Assembly: GCF_001375555.1 (NCBI RefSeq) | Contig: NZ_CTDZ01000009.1 | Location: 1,171,758 to 1,235,757, forward strand | Source of the DNA: Numidum massiliense | Lineage (GTDB): Bacteria > Bacillota > Bacilli > Thermoactinomycetales > Novibacillaceae | Length of the DNA stretch: 64,000 nt | Direction of reading: 5' to 3' | Part shown: positions 16,784 through 26,356 of the stretch, piece by piece | Layout of the letters: each line of letters begins with the position of its first letter | Position numbering within the stretch: the first letter of the stretch is position 1 | Program-made: the position numbers and the translations under genes | Notes under the pieces: model-generated | Database searches by the model: none | Seen by the model: the letters and a program-made list of their open reading frames with translations, nothing else | What the model was told of the DNA's origin: nothing

Positions 16784-17476
16784 ATGAACGTATTATCGTA
16801 TATTGTCGCCGGTTTCGCACCGGGAATTGCACTTTTATGCTACTTTTATTTACGGGATCAGTACCGACCGGAACCGATTAAATACGTGTTAAAAATGTTC
16901 ATCGCCGGCTTATTCCTCGTTTTTCCGACAATGGCGCTGCAACATGCGTTTCGGCAAGGGTTCGGTGAACCGATGTTGTTCGATTCGTTTGTGACAATCG
17001 CTTTTTTAGAGGAAGCGCTGAAATGCTTTTTCCTATACCAAATGGCGTATAAGTTTCCCGGCTTTGAAGAACCGTACGACGGGATCGTTTACGGGGTGGC
17101 GATCGCCCTCGGTTTTGCGACGGCAGAAAACATGTTTTACATATTCATCAACGGGATTCACGTCGCTTGGCTGCGCGCGTTAGTGCCCGTGTCCGGACAC
17201 GCACTGTTCGGAGTGTTAATGGGATTTTACCTAGCAAAGGCGCGCTTTGCCGAAACGCGCAAAAGGTGGGTTAAGTGGACGGCGTGGGCTGTATGTATAC
17301 CGGTGGCGGCCCACGGTTGTTTGGACTTTATTTTGTTGTATACGGATGTATTTTGGAAGTGGATCATCGGGCCGTTTATGATCGTGTTGTGGTTCATCGC
17401 GCTCAGGCGGGCAAAAATCGCTCTCGAACGTTCGCCGTTCGCTAAAGCTGGCGAAGTGGGCTATTATTCGACGTAG
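16784..17476 (+). CDS. prsW: PrsW-family intramembrane protease
   Basis: This 230-residue polytopic membrane protease has about seven spans. The glutamate motif is seen in FLEEALKCFF (EExxK, about residue 72), with further conserved parts AEN (ATAEN) and a His in VSGHALFG and HGCLDF. In B. subtilis PrsW makes the site-1 cut in anti-sigma factor RsiW and affects germination protein SleB. The position between ypdA and ypeB matches that locus. The ATG has AAAGGAGA upstream. Confidence 0.88.
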   Translation: MNVLSYIVAGFAPGIALLCYFYLRDQYRPEPIKYVLKMFIAGLFLVFPTMALQHAFRQGFGEPMLFDSFVTIAFLEEALKCFFLYQMAYKFPGFEEPYDGIVYGVAIALGFATAENMFYIFINGIHVAWLRALVPVSGHALFGVLMGFYLAKARFAETRKRWVKWTAWAVCIPVAAHGCLDFILLYTDVFWKWIIGPFMIVLWFIALRRAKIALERSPFAKAGEVGYYST

Positions 17477-17547
17477 CTCAGGTGGGCGAATGAAACAGAG
17501 TGCAGAGGCAATAATGAAAGAATAACAGAAAGAAAGGAAGGTTCCCT

Positions 17548-17706
17548 TTGCAAAAAGAACGTTTTCGCGTGACCATACAGTGCAACCGCTGCGGCGAGAA
17601 ATATTTTTTGCGGGGGCGGAAGCACAAAGACCACATCGAAACAGGTTTTCGCCGCTGTTTATGTGACAACGATGAAGATTTAGAGGTCAAGTCGGAGAAG
17701 ATGTAA
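17548..17706 (+). CDS. small Cys-rich (zinc-ribbon-like) protein, 52 residues
   Basis: A short basic protein with a possible zinc site: CNRCG at residues 12-16 and CLC at 37-39, separated by KYFLRGRKHKDHIETGFRR. The TTG start follows AAGGAAGG at suitable spacing and the stop is 77 bp before ypeB. Its place between prsW and ypeB is where B. subtilis has small Ype proteins, but I cannot assign a family. Function unknown. Confidence 0.6.
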   Translation: MQKERFRVTIQCNRCGEKYFLRGRKHKDHIETGFRRCLCDNDEDLEVKSEKM

Positions 17707-17783
17707 CGTGAGCAAAACCGTGCATAATCGTGCGCACATGTACTCAAACTAGTGATACAAATGCGCGTAAGGAGTGATACGGT

Positions 17784-19142
17784 ATGTACAAACGTTTTGC
17801 GGCGGTCGCTTTTCCCTTCGCTCTCGTCGCCCTCATCGGAATGGGTGTGTGGGGGTTTCAAGAAAACCAAGAGAAAAACTCACTCTTAATTAAAGCGGAA
17901 AACCAGTATCAGAGAGCCTTTCACGACCTCAATTTTCACATGGATCAACTGCAAGACGAAATCGGTAAAACGCTAGCGGTCAATTCGCGCCGCCAGTTGA
18001 CGCCAAGCCTTGCGAACGTGTGGCGCTTGTCGTACTCGGCGCAAAGCGATGTCGGTCAATTGCCGCTGACGCTTATGCCATTCAACAAAACAGAAAGCTT
18101 TTTGTCTGATATCGGTAATTTTGCCCACCGAGTGGCGGTACGCGATTTACAGAAAGAGCCACTGTCAAAAAAGGAATACAAGACGCTACAGACGCTTTAT
18201 AAACGGTCGAACAGCTTGCAAGAGGAACTGCAGAAGGTGCAAAGCACGGTCATTAACCGCAATTTACGCTGGATGGACGTCGAACTCGCCCTTGCAGCGG
18301 ACGATAAAAAAACGGACAACACGATTGTCGACGGCTTGCGTTCGATCGATAAAAAAGCTGAGTCATACGCCGAAGTCGACTGGGGTCCAGGAGTGAACGA
18401 CGCCGCACAGCGTAAGCGAGAAACGGTTCAACGCATCAAAGGACACAATATTTCTGCCGAGGAAGCGAAGCAGCGCGTGGCTAACTTTCTAGGGATGAAG
18501 CACGCGGCTGGCGTACAAGTGACGAAAAGTAAAGAAAAAAACTTCCCCGTGTACAGCGCATCGGTACGGAAGCAGGGAGACGACGATCGGTTGCATGTCG
18601 ATGTGACGAAAAAAGGTGGGCACGTCATTTGGATGGTCAACAACCGCGACGTGAAAAAGCGAAAGTTGTCTCTCCGAGAAGGAGAGGCGAGCGCGGAAAA
18701 ATATTTGCGGCAGCACGGTTTCCACTCGATGCAATCGATCACTTACGACGACTACGGTGACGAAGCGGCGTACACGTTCGTCTACAATGAAGGCGGCGTC
18801 ACGATGTATCCCGATTTAGTGACAGTGAAGGTGGCGCTCGACAACGGCGAGGTGATGGCGTTCGAAAGTTCCCAGTACGTCGCCAACCACAAGGAACGGC
18901 ACCTGGCCCCGCCGAAGTTGTCTCAGAAGGAGGCACTCACACGTGTGAATCCGAACTTGAAGGTGCAAGAGATGTCGCGCGCGCTCATCAACCGCGAAGA
19001 CGGTACCGAAGTGTTATGTTACGAAGTGCTCGGTTACCTCGGCAAGACACAGTACCGCATTTTTGTTAACGCGGATACAGGTGACGAAGAAAAGGTAGAA
19101 AAAATCAAAAACGTCGACTTACCGCATACGACTGCATCGTGA
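17784..19142 (+). CDS. ypeB: germination protein YpeB
   Basis: This 452-residue spore protein has an N-terminal membrane anchor (FAVVAFPFALVALIG-like, residues 5-25), an N-terminal helical domain containing QLPLTLMPFNKTESFLSDIGNF, and three C-terminal PepSY-like repeats (FLGMKHAAGVQVTK, YLRQHGFHSM, RVNPNLKVQEMSR). YpeB stabilises and localises the cortex-lytic enzyme SleB in spores. The usual sleB gene is not present directly upstream; prsW and a small Cys-rich gene are there instead. The ATG has AAGGAGTGAT upstream. Confidence 0.9.
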   Translation: MYKRFAAVAFPFALVALIGMGVWGFQENQEKNSLLIKAENQYQRAFHDLNFHMDQLQDEIGKTLAVNSRRQLTPSLANVWRLSYSAQSDVGQLPLTLMPFNKTESFLSDIGNFAHRVAVRDLQKEPLSKKEYKTLQTLYKRSNSLQEELQKVQSTVINRNLRWMDVELALAADDKKTDNTIVDGLRSIDKKAESYAEVDWGPGVNDAAQRKRETVQRIKGHNISAEEAKQRVANFLGMKHAAGVQVTKSKEKNFPVYSASVRKQGDDDRLHVDVTKKGGHVIWMVNNRDVKKRKLSLREGEASAEKYLRQHGFHSMQSITYDDYGDEAAYTFVYNEGGVTMYPDLVTVKVALDNGEVMAFESSQYVANHKERHLAPPKLSQKEALTRVNPNLKVQEMSRALINREDGTEVLCYEVLGYLGKTQYRIFVNADTGDEEKVEKIKNVDLPHTTAS

Positions 19143-19212
19143 CAAGCGATTAGCGGTATTGGTCGTGTGAGGGGCAGACTGCATCACAGTGACTCGGCTA
19201 GCGGTGAACGCG

Positions 19213-19251
19213 CGGCAGCTTTTTTTCCAGTAATAGAATAAAAAGCTGCCG
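19213..19251. repeat. 12-bp hairpin downstream of ypeB
   Basis: CGGCAGCTTTTT (19213-19224) pairs with AAAAAGCTGCCG (19240-19251). It probably ends ypeB transcription although there is no trailing T-run. The rest of the 389-bp gap to cmk contains no gene, only a second hairpin at 19486-19508. Confidence 0.5.
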
Positions 19252-19485
19252 GGCGGGAGCCTGCTGACAAATTTGTCCGATTTGCAAACAAATGTGTACA
19301 GGTGTGCAAGAAATATTGCTAACGCTTGCGTAACGATTGCAACGGATGCCGCTTTGTGTTACGATTAGTGCGTAATAATTTAATTACATATGCCGCCACT
19401 GGCTCTTGCTGTCCGTGTTGTCGTTCCCGTAATTGGTCACACTTCGTTTGCACATGCGGAATTTAATAAACGTACGCACGTTTTT

Positions 19486-19508
19486 ACAAGCAGGCGGCGC
19501 CTGCTTGT
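19486..19508. repeat. 10-bp perfect hairpin in the cmk leader
   Basis: ACAAGCAGGC (19486-19495), loop GGC, GCCTGCTTGT (19499-19508), only 24 bp before the cmk start. With no T-run it is more likely a leader structure or attenuation element than a simple terminator. Confidence 0.45.
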
Positions 19509-19531
19509 TGTTGTATAGAAGGGAAGGGCTC

Positions 19532-20209
19532 ATGAACACGTTTAACATTGCGATCGACGGCCCAGCAGGGGCAGGAAAGAGTACTGTTGCACGACTAACA
19601 GCGAACCGCTTACATTTCCAGTATATCGACACTGGCGCAATGTACCGGGCTGTCACTTGGCTTGCGCTGCAGCGGCAGTTGCCGCTCGACGACAGCGAGC
19701 GAATGGCGGCGGCGGCTATGGAGATGGATCTCGTCCTCGAGACAACACCGGAAGGGACAAGGGTGTATGTCGGCGGTGTCGAAATTACGGAAGATATTCG
19801 CACGCCACAAGTGACCTCACACGTGTCTGCCGTAGCTAAAATTGCCGCCGTCCGCGATATTTTAGTGAAAAAACAGCAGCAAATGGCAGCACGCGGCGGT
19901 GTGGTCATGGATGGGCGCGACATTGGGACGAAGGTGTTGCCACATGCTGAAGTTAAAGTCTTTTTGACGGCTTCCATCGAAGAACGGGCCAGGCGACGTT
20001 TTGCAGAAATGCAGGCGAAAGGGATTGACACGAGTTTAAGCGAATTGACGAAAGACATCGCTAGACGGGATGAGTTGGACAGTCAGCGTGTCGTTTCTCC
20101 GCTAAAAAAGGCTAATGACGCTACCGTTCTCGATACGACGGGGCTTGACGTAGCAGAAGTCGTGGAAAAGATTTTAGCACTTTGTCGCACGAAGGTAGCA
20201 AGACCGTAA
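19532..20209 (+). CDS. cmk: cytidylate kinase
   Basis: This 225-residue enzyme phosphorylates CMP and dCMP. The P-loop GPAGAGKST is near residues 10-18, with YIDTGAMYRAVT and MDGRDIGTKVLP as CMP-binding motifs and RRDELDSQR near the end. The ATG at 19532 is preceded by GGAAGGG; the longer upstream frame has no ribosome site and would run through the leader hairpin. It begins the conserved cmk-S1 block of Bacillales. Confidence 0.93.
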   Translation: MNTFNIAIDGPAGAGKSTVARLTANRLHFQYIDTGAMYRAVTWLALQRQLPLDDSERMAAAAMEMDLVLETTPEGTRVYVGGVEITEDIRTPQVTSHVSAVAKIAAVRDILVKKQQQMAARGGVVMDGRDIGTKVLPHAEVKVFLTASIEERARRRFAEMQAKGIDTSLSELTKDIARRDELDSQRVVSPLKKANDATVLDTTGLDVAEVVEKILALCRTKVARP

Positions 20210-20276
20210 TGAAACGCGCATGTGGTAGCAGTAAGCAGTTATGCGGTGTCACTGTATCAACTTTTCGCGTTTAGTG

Positions 20277-20302
20277 AAAAGGGTTGTCCGCAACACTTTT
20301 TT
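20277..20302 (+). terminator. terminator after cmk
   Basis: AAAAGGGTTG (20277-20286) pairs with CAACACTTTT (20291-20300), one mismatch, and Ts continue to 20302. A second small hairpin, CCGGC-GCAATAA-GCCGG (20311-20327), follows in the S1 leader. Confidence 0.65.
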
Positions 20303-20387
20303 CATTAAACCCGGCGCAATAAGCCGGTATAGATGGTAGTGACTGCACGGTTTAAAACCTTGCGGTCAATCAAGGAGGTTGTCTGAA

Positions 20388-21542
20388 TTGGTAGAGGAAA
20401 TGAACACAGAACTAGACAATGTGCAAGTTTTGCAACCTGGCGACATTGTCAAAGGTAAGGTAACAAAAGTGGAAGACAAACAGGCTCTCGTCGATGTCGG
20501 GTATAAGACGGATGGAATCGTTCCGATTTCCGAACTGTCGAGCCTGCACGTCGAAAAAGTGTCTGACGTACTCAGTGAAGGGGATGAAATTGAGCTCAAA
20601 GTCCTTCGCGTCAACCACGATGAAGACGAGTTGATCCTCTCCAAGCGGGTCGTCGAGGCAGATCGTGCGTGGGGCGAATTGCGCGACAAAATGGCTACGG
20701 GCGAAATCGTTGAAGCGGACGTCGCCGAAGTAGTGAAAGGAGGTCTCGTCGTCGACCTCGGTGTGCGCGGGTTTATTCCAGCATCACTCGTCGAACGCCA
20801 TTTTGTAGAAGACTTTTCTGACTACAAAGGGCGGACATTGCGGCTTAAAGTAATCGAACTCGATGAAGATAAAAATAAATTAATCCTCTCGCAAAAAGTG
20901 GTGTTGGAGGAAGAGGCGGAAGCGCAGAAACAAGAGACGTTGGATCGTTTGGAGGTTGGCCAAGTCATCGAAGGAACCGTACAACGGCTAACCGATTTCG
21001 GTGCATTCGTCGATGTCGGCGGCGTTGACGGCCTCGTGCACATTTCTGAACTCGCGTGGCACCGGGTAGAAAAACCTTCTGACGTCGTAAACGAAGGGGA
21101 TACGGTGCAAGTAAAAGTGTTGAAAGTCGATCGCGACAACGAGCGCATCAGCTTGAGCATTAAGGAAACCGAACCGGGTCCGTGGGATCGCGTCGGTGAG
21201 GAAATGAACACCGGGGAAGTCGTTACCGGTACGGTGAAGCGGCTAGTTTCCTTCGGTGCATTTGTCGAAGTGTACCCGGGCGTTGAAGGGTTAGTCCACA
21301 TTTCGCAAATTTCGCACCGCCACATCGGGACTCCTAGCGAAGTGTTAAAAGAAGGGGAAGAAGTACAAGTGAAAATCTTGGACATGAACCCCGCCGATCA
21401 ACGCATTAGTTTGAGCATTAAAGAAGTGGAAGAGTTGCCGAAGCGGGAAAGCAAACCGCAACATGAGGAGCAATCGACCGACAGCGGAATGAATGTGACG
21501 CTCGGTGACATGTTCGGCGACGAACTGCGAAAACTTAAGTAA
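20388..21542 (+). CDS. 30S ribosomal protein S1 homologue (YpfD type)
   Basis: This 384-residue RNA-binding protein has four S1 (OB-fold) domains beginning near GDIVKGKVTKVED, GEIVEADVAEVVK, GQVIEGTVQRLTD and GEVVTGTVKRLVS. The last two are canonical S1 (FGAFVDVGGVDGLVHISEL and FGAFVEVYPGVEGLVHIS). Four domains is the low-GC Gram-positive form; its ribosomal role is looser than in E. coli. The TTG at 20388 is chosen because AAGGAGG ends 9 nt upstream; the TTG at 20379 overlaps that site. Confidence 0.9.
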   Translation: MVEEMNTELDNVQVLQPGDIVKGKVTKVEDKQALVDVGYKTDGIVPISELSSLHVEKVSDVLSEGDEIELKVLRVNHDEDELILSKRVVEADRAWGELRDKMATGEIVEADVAEVVKGGLVVDLGVRGFIPASLVERHFVEDFSDYKGRTLRLKVIELDEDKNKLILSQKVVLEEEAEAQKQETLDRLEVGQVIEGTVQRLTDFGAFVDVGGVDGLVHISELAWHRVEKPSDVVNEGDTVQVKVLKVDRDNERISLSIKETEPGPWDRVGEEMNTGEVVTGTVKRLVSFGAFVEVYPGVEGLVHISQISHRHIGTPSEVLKEGEEVQVKILDMNPADQRISLSIKEVEELPKRESKPQHEEQSTDSGMNVTLGDMFGDELRKLK

Positions 21543-21554
21543 GACGAAGGGCAA

Positions 21555-21592
21555 AGCCGGTGATCGTAAGCAGTCGCCGGTTTTCTTTTTTA
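21555..21592 (+). terminator. terminator after the S1 gene
   Basis: AGCCGGTGA (21555-21563) pairs with TCGCCGGTT (21574-21582), followed by TTCTTTTTT. Confidence 0.8.
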
Positions 21593-21657
21593 CTTTGATT
21601 TTCTTTTGATTCCGTCGTCGATACTAAGTGCATCCCACAACGAAAGGTGGAGATGCA

Positions 21658-22293
21658 ATGAACGAGGGTGTGGCAAGTGTCATTTTATTTGCGATTGTCG
21701 TTACGCTCGTCTGTAGCGGTTGGTGTGAACGCTTGTTGCTACAACTAAACGTGCGCACATACGGACTTGTCCTCTGGCTCGCGCTGTGCATTGCGGCCAC
21801 CCAGCTGTCCGTACCCGTTCTCGCCCTGCCAATGCGTCCCATTTCCGTCAATGTCGGCTTTTTGTTCCTGTTGGCAAGCGGATTGTTTTGTCTCGCAAAA
21901 ATTGCGGACAGGCGGCGTCCACTCGTATTGGCCACTGTGCTACTCGCCGGAGCAACTTGTTTTTTTGTGCGTGAAATGGGGGCGTTTCAGCCGCGGCTTG
22001 CTGTCATTTCGAGCCAGTGGTTACAAGTAGCCACATTGCTGTCGCTCGCGGTGACGTCTCTCGTCGGCGTTTGGGAACGGTTTACACTTTTAACAGGCGG
22101 GGTGACTCTCGCGTACGGCTTGTCCTTTTCTACCCACCTGCGGGAGCTTACCGAATGGCTGATCGTTCCGCTGGAGGAACTAGACCTGCTCTGGACGGCC
22201 ATTGCTTGTTTGGCGCTCCTCGAGAGCGTGCCGTGGGGAGATAGCTGGCAGAAGGTGTGGCTATTCTTAAAAAGGGTGAACCATCGACTTTAA
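21658..22293 (+). CDS. YphA-like membrane protein
   Basis: This 211-residue hydrophobic protein has about six spans and little soluble sequence. The position between the S1 gene and der matches B. subtilis yphA, which has a similar size and topology; the assignment rests on synteny and topology rather than on a motif. The ATG at 21658 has AAAGGTGGAGA upstream. Function unknown. Confidence 0.65.
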   Translation: MNEGVASVILFAIVVTLVCSGWCERLLLQLNVRTYGLVLWLALCIAATQLSVPVLALPMRPISVNVGFLFLLASGLFCLAKIADRRRPLVLATVLLAGATCFFVREMGAFQPRLAVISSQWLQVATLLSLAVTSLVGVWERFTLLTGGVTLAYGLSFSTHLRELTEWLIVPLEELDLLWTAIACLALLESVPWGDSWQKVWLFLKRVNHRL

Positions 22294-22417
22294 CGCCCTA
22301 GCGTGTGATAATATATATGCATTGGCGTGCAACTTTTGCAGAACGACTATTGCGGTGCGGCGGAAATGCTTATATGATAATAGCGGCAGTCGGATCGTTG
22401 GAAAGTGAGGACACATC

Positions 22418-23746
22418 ATGAGTTTACCAGTAGTAGCGATTGTTGGACAACCGAATGTCGGAAAATCGACGCTATTCAACCGCATCGTCGGTGAGCGCGT
22501 CGCCATCGTCGAAGACAAACCGGGCGTGACGCGCGACCGCATCTACAGTAAGGCCGATTGGTCGGGCCGCGACTTTCACCTCATCGACACGGGGGGGATC
22601 GCCACAGGTGACGACGAGGCGATTCCGTCGTCAGTACGCGCGCAGGCGGAGCTGGCGATGGAGGAGGCCGATGTGATCGTCTTTGTCACGAGTGTCGAGA
22701 CAGGGGTGACGGCGGCGGATCGAGAAATTGCGACGCTGCTGTTAAAGACGCACAAACCGGTCATCGTCGCTGTGAACAAAGTAGACAACCCGGAACGGCA
22801 AACGGCAGCGTACGAGTTTTACAGTTTAGGGTTTGCCGAAGTGTTTGGCATCTCGAGTGCGCACGGTAGAGGAACTGGCGATTTGTTAGACGCGATCGTC
22901 TCCGAACTTCCGGACGACGTGCCAGAAACGGACGATGAGGACGTCATCAAAGTGTCGCTCATCGGGCGTCCGAATGTCGGAAAATCGTCGCTCGTGAATG
23001 CGTTGCTCGGCGAAGAGCGCGTCATCGTGAGCGATGTAGCTGGTACGACGCGCGATGCGATCGATACGACGGTTCAAGCGGAGGGCGATACGTACACGCT
23101 CATCGATACAGCCGGTATGCGTCGGCGGGGCAAAGTATATGAGAAAACGGAAAAGTACAGCGTATTGCGCGCGATGCGGGCAATCGAACGTTCCCACGTC
23201 GCACTCGTCGTCTTAGACGGCGGCCAAGGCGTGATCGAACAGGACAAAAAGATTGCCGGTTACGCGAAAGACGCCGGACTCGCCACCGTGATTGTCGTCA
23301 ACAAATGGGACATCGTCGACAAGGATGAAAAGACGATGTACAGGTTTGCGGAAGAGATTCGCTCGCACTTCGCCTTTATCGACTATGCGCCGATCGTGTT
23401 CGTCTCCGCAAAAACGGGAAGACGCGTCGCGAACATTCTTCCCGTCGTGAAGCAAGTGGCGGAAAACCACGCCATGCGCGTACAGACGTCGACGTTAAAC
23501 AACGTGTTGCGCGAGGCGGTGGCGATGACACCGCCACCGACGGACAAGGGGCGCCGCTTACGGGTGAATTACATGACGCAAGTCGGGGTCAAACCACCCG
23601 CTTTCGCCGTGTTTGTCAACGATCGCGAGCTGATGCACTTCAGTTATGAACGTTATCTCGAAAACCAGTTGCGCGAGGCGTTCGACTTTACAGGGAGCCC
23701 GATTAAACTGTTTATTCGCGGCGGCAAGTCTCCGCGAGAAAAATAG
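22418..23746 (+). CDS. der: GTPase Der (EngA), 50S assembly
   Basis: This 442-residue tandem GTPase is needed for late assembly of the large ribosomal subunit. Two G domains are clear: G1 motifs GQPNVGKST (8-16) and GRPNVGKSS (about 184), DTGG and DTAG switch II, NKVD and NKWD base-recognition motifs. The C-terminal KH-like domain ([16 protein letters not shown]) docks it on RNA. ATG start, with a good but not close ribosome site (GAAAGTGAGG). Confidence 0.95.
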   Translation: MSLPVVAIVGQPNVGKSTLFNRIVGERVAIVEDKPGVTRDRIYSKADWSGRDFHLIDTGGIATGDDEAIPSSVRAQAELAMEEADVIVFVTSVETGVTAADREIATLLLKTHKPVIVAVNKVDNPERQTAAYEFYSLGFAEVFGISSAHGRGTGDLLDAIVSELPDDVPETDDEDVIKVSLIGRPNVGKSSLVNALLGEERVIVSDVAGTTRDAIDTTVQAEGDTYTLIDTAGMRRRGKVYEKTEKYSVLRAMRAIERSHVALVVLDGGQGVIEQDKKIAGYAKDAGLATVIVVNKWDIVDKDEKTMYRFAEEIRSHFAFIDYAPIVFVSAKTGRRVANILPVVKQVAENHAMRVQTSTLNNVLREAVAMTPPPTDKGRRLRVNYMTQVGVKPPAFAVFVNDRELMHFSYERYLENQLREAFDFTGSPIKLFIRGGKSPREK

Positions 23747-23756
23747 GGGGAGTAGT

Positions 23757-24350
23757 ATGGAATGGAGCGCACTTGTTGTAGGGTATTTACTAGGTTCGAT
23801 CAGTTTTAGCTTTATTGTCGTGAAAAAAGTAGCCGGGATCGATATTCGCGACCATGGGAGCGGGAACGCTGGGGCGACGAACACGCTGCGCGTCGTCGGA
23901 AAGCGGACGGCGCTAATCGTCTTCGCCCTCGACGTCTTAAAGGCGATGGCCGCTGTCGGTGTCGGGCTTTGGTTGTCACACGATTGGACGATCGCATTCG
24001 CGAGCGGGTTTGCAGCAATTATTGGCCACAATTGGCCCATCTTCTTTCAATTTCGCGGAGGAAAAGGCGTCGCAGCGACGATTGGCGTAACGGCACTCGT
24101 CACGTTCGTACCGGCGCTTATCACCGGGGTCATTGCGATCCTGTCCATCGTTTTTACGCGTTACGTCTCACTCGGGTCACTCATATTCACGGTGTTACTG
24201 CCGTTTGCGGTGTGGTTATACGGTGAACCGACTTCTTTTATATGGATTAGTGCCGGCATTGCCGTATTAACCGTACTGCGGCATTGGACGAACATCGGGC
24301 GCTTGTTGAAGGGCACAGAGAGTCGCCTCGGCCAGTCGTCAAAATCGTAG
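23757..24350 (+). CDS. plsY: glycerol-3-phosphate acyltransferase PlsY
   Basis: This 197-residue integral membrane enzyme transfers the acyl group from acyl phosphate to glycerol 3-phosphate, the first step of phospholipid synthesis. The three conserved loops are present: GSISFS, GSGNAGATNTLR and FRGGKGVAATIG. The ATG at 23757 follows AGGGGGAGT, 10 bp after der; a longer in-frame extension inside der is not used. gpsA follows after 12 bp and makes its substrate, so the two form a lipid-precursor unit. Confidence 0.95.
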   Translation: MEWSALVVGYLLGSISFSFIVVKKVAGIDIRDHGSGNAGATNTLRVVGKRTALIVFALDVLKAMAAVGVGLWLSHDWTIAFASGFAAIIGHNWPIFFQFRGGKGVAATIGVTALVTFVPALITGVIAILSIVFTRYVSLGSLIFTVLLPFAVWLYGEPTSFIWISAGIAVLTVLRHWTNIGRLLKGTESRLGQSSKS

Positions 24351-24362
24351 GGGGTTATAACA

Positions 24363-25382
24363 GTGAAAGCAGCAGTGTTAGGTGCAGGAAGTTGGGGGAC
24401 GGCGCTAGCGATGGTGCTAACTGCAAACGGCGACGACGTCGCGTTATGGTCGCGTAGCGAGGCTCACGTCGCTGAGATGGAAGCGACACGGAAAAACGAG
24501 AAATATTTGCCGCAGGCGACATTGCCCCGCAATATTCGCGTGACGTCGTCGCTAAGAGAGGCGGTTTCTGATGCCGCACTCGTACTATTCGTCGTGCCAT
24601 CGCAAGCGATGCGCGACGTTGCGGGCGAGGCGGCAGCGGTAATTAGGGACGATCAACTCGTCATCCACGCGGCGAAAGGATTCGAACAAGGAACGTTTAA
24701 GCGGATGTCCGAAGTGTTGGCCGAACAACTGCAAACGCACGACTCAGCGCAAATCGTCGTCCTCTCCGGTCCTAGTCACGCGGAAGAGGTGGCGGAACAG
24801 TCGCCGACGACTGTCGTCGTCTCTGCAGAAGAAATCGCTTATGCCGAACAAGCGCAAGATTATTTGATCAATCCGTTTTTTCGCGTGTACACGAACCCAG
24901 ACGTGGTCGGGACGGAGATCGGCGGTGCGCTAAAAAACATTATTGCGCTCAGCGCGGGCATGTCTGACGGGCTCGGGTACGGCGACAACGCGAAAGCGGC
25001 GCTACTCACGCGCGGGCTCGCGGAAATTGTCCGCTTAGGGGCGCGCATGGGAGCCGATCCGCGCACGTTCGCCGGACTGGCCGGTTTCGGCGACTTGGTC
25101 GTCACGTGTACAAGTAAACATAGTCGCAATTGGCAGGCGGGCTATTTATTGGGACAAGGCAAACCGTTGGGCGATGTGCTTCGGCAAATGGGTATGGTCG
25201 TCGAAGGGGTGAAGACGACGCAGACGGCGCACGCGCTCGCTAAGCAGTATCAGGTGGAGATGCCGATCACGGCTGAGCTGTACAATGTCTTGTTCGCGGA
25301 CAAAAATCCGCGACTCGCTGTCGAACATTTGATGGGCCGGGTGAAGCGGCACGAAACGGAAGACGTTTTACGCGAGTTGTAG
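24363..25382 (+). CDS. gpsA: NAD(P)-dependent glycerol-3-phosphate dehydrogenase
   Basis: This 339-residue enzyme reduces dihydroxyacetone phosphate to sn-glycerol 3-phosphate for PlsY. N-terminal dinucleotide motif GAGSWGTAL (7-15), SGPSHAEEVA, then the catalytic region IGGALKNIIALSAGMSDGLGYGDNAKAALLTRG with the conserved Lys. GTG start with TAGGGGGT upstream. Confidence 0.95.
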   Translation: MKAAVLGAGSWGTALAMVLTANGDDVALWSRSEAHVAEMEATRKNEKYLPQATLPRNIRVTSSLREAVSDAALVLFVVPSQAMRDVAGEAAAVIRDDQLVIHAAKGFEQGTFKRMSEVLAEQLQTHDSAQIVVLSGPSHAEEVAEQSPTTVVVSAEEIAYAEQAQDYLINPFFRVYTNPDVVGTEIGGALKNIIALSAGMSDGLGYGDNAKAALLTRGLAEIVRLGARMGADPRTFAGLAGFGDLVVTCTSKHSRNWQAGYLLGQGKPLGDVLRQMGMVVEGVKTTQTAHALAKQYQVEMPITAELYNVLFADKNPRLAVEHLMGRVKRHETEDVLREL

Positions 25383-25545
25383 GATTGGGCGCGTTGCGAG
25401 TTGCCGTTTTTACTTGCGTAACATACGATGTAGTATGTCTCACCCAAAAAACGCATGGGCTTATCATTCAGTGCAAGGCGGGGTGCAGTTATCGACAACA
25501 TTTCGCTGATGAAAAAGCTTGCGAAGTGAGGGTGGGACAATAAAA

Positions 25546-25577
25546 GGGTGGCGCAGTGGATGCGTCACCCATTTTTT
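25546..25577. terminator. bidirectional terminator between gpsA and a convergent gene
   Basis: GGGTGGCGC (25546-25554) pairs with GCGTCACCC (25562-25570), one mismatch. A T-run follows on the plus strand (25572-25577) and TTTTATTG on the minus strand, so it serves both converging genes. Confidence 0.8.
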
Positions 25578-26256
25578 ACTTTGCCCGCGAACCACCTAAG
25601 CCCTGTTGAAACATTTGTTTCACAAACCCTTGTATGAACGGCGATTGTAACATCGACATCAGTTGCCCGATGTCGACTTGATCAAAAATACCGGCGAAGG
25701 GTGCAGCATCGTTCACTTGATTGCTGCCCGGCGAACGCTTACTGCTCGTGGGCGGGCGACTGCGGCCCCGTTTACTGTTTGACGGGGGGACGAGCTGCAA
25801 TTGTGGCCGGCTTCTTTCTGCGGCCCCACTTTTTACGAATCCGCGTGCAATCTCGAATATTTGGTAGGCGGAATCCATCGCATCGTCTAGCCGCTCTAAC
25901 GACGTTCGAATGTCTTTAACCGTTGAGCGAATCGTATAGAACGAATTTAAAACACCTACCAAATTGAGCGCCCCGAGCGATTTTGCGTGCGGGGTCGATT
26001 CATCGAACGTCTGACCTTGACCGCTCCGTTTTTGTGTCTCTGACCGTGGCGTATAACCCGAGCGGTTAGGCACTCTCGCATATTGACTATTTGCGCGGGT
26101 GCGCTTGTTCGCATACGTATAGCGGCTGCTGCTATGCGTTCGCTGACTTGGGCGGTATGTGGGCGTGCGCTTAGGCGATCGACTGCGCGTGCGAATGTAG
26201 GTGTTGGACGGGATTCGTCTTCTAGCGTTATAACTATAATAGTCCGTCTGTTTCAT
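25576..26256 (-). CDS. Arg/Ser-rich basic protein, possible spore protein
   Basis: Not recognised. 226 residues: the first half is very basic and rich in Arg, Ser, Thr, Tyr (YNARRRIPSNTYIRTRS, KRTPTYRPSQRTHSSSRY), then a short helical region (NLVGVLNSFYTIRSTVKD), a second basic linker and a C-terminal hydrophobic tail (IGQLMSMLQSPFIQGFVKQM). The layout resembles spore-associated YqfQ/VrrA-like or coat proteins; this is inference. The ATG at 26256 follows AGGAGGGATGGC. It is convergent with gpsA, just upstream of the spoIVA neighbourhood. Confidence 0.6.
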   Translation of the reverse strand: MKQTDYYSYNARRRIPSNTYIRTRSRSPKRTPTYRPSQRTHSSSRYTYANKRTRANSQYARVPNRSGYTPRSETQKRSGQGQTFDESTPHAKSLGALNLVGVLNSFYTIRSTVKDIRTSLERLDDAMDSAYQIFEIARGFVKSGAAERSRPQLQLVPPSNSKRGRSRPPTSSKRSPGSNQVNDAAPFAGIFDQVDIGQLMSMLQSPFIQGFVKQMFQQGLGGSRAK

Positions 26257-26356
26257 GCCATCCCTCCTAGACGTAAAACATCTCCTAAGTATGTTATGCC
26301 AGCGCTTATGCATAGGTTACTTCCTATGATATAATGTGCATAGGAGGGTGATAACC

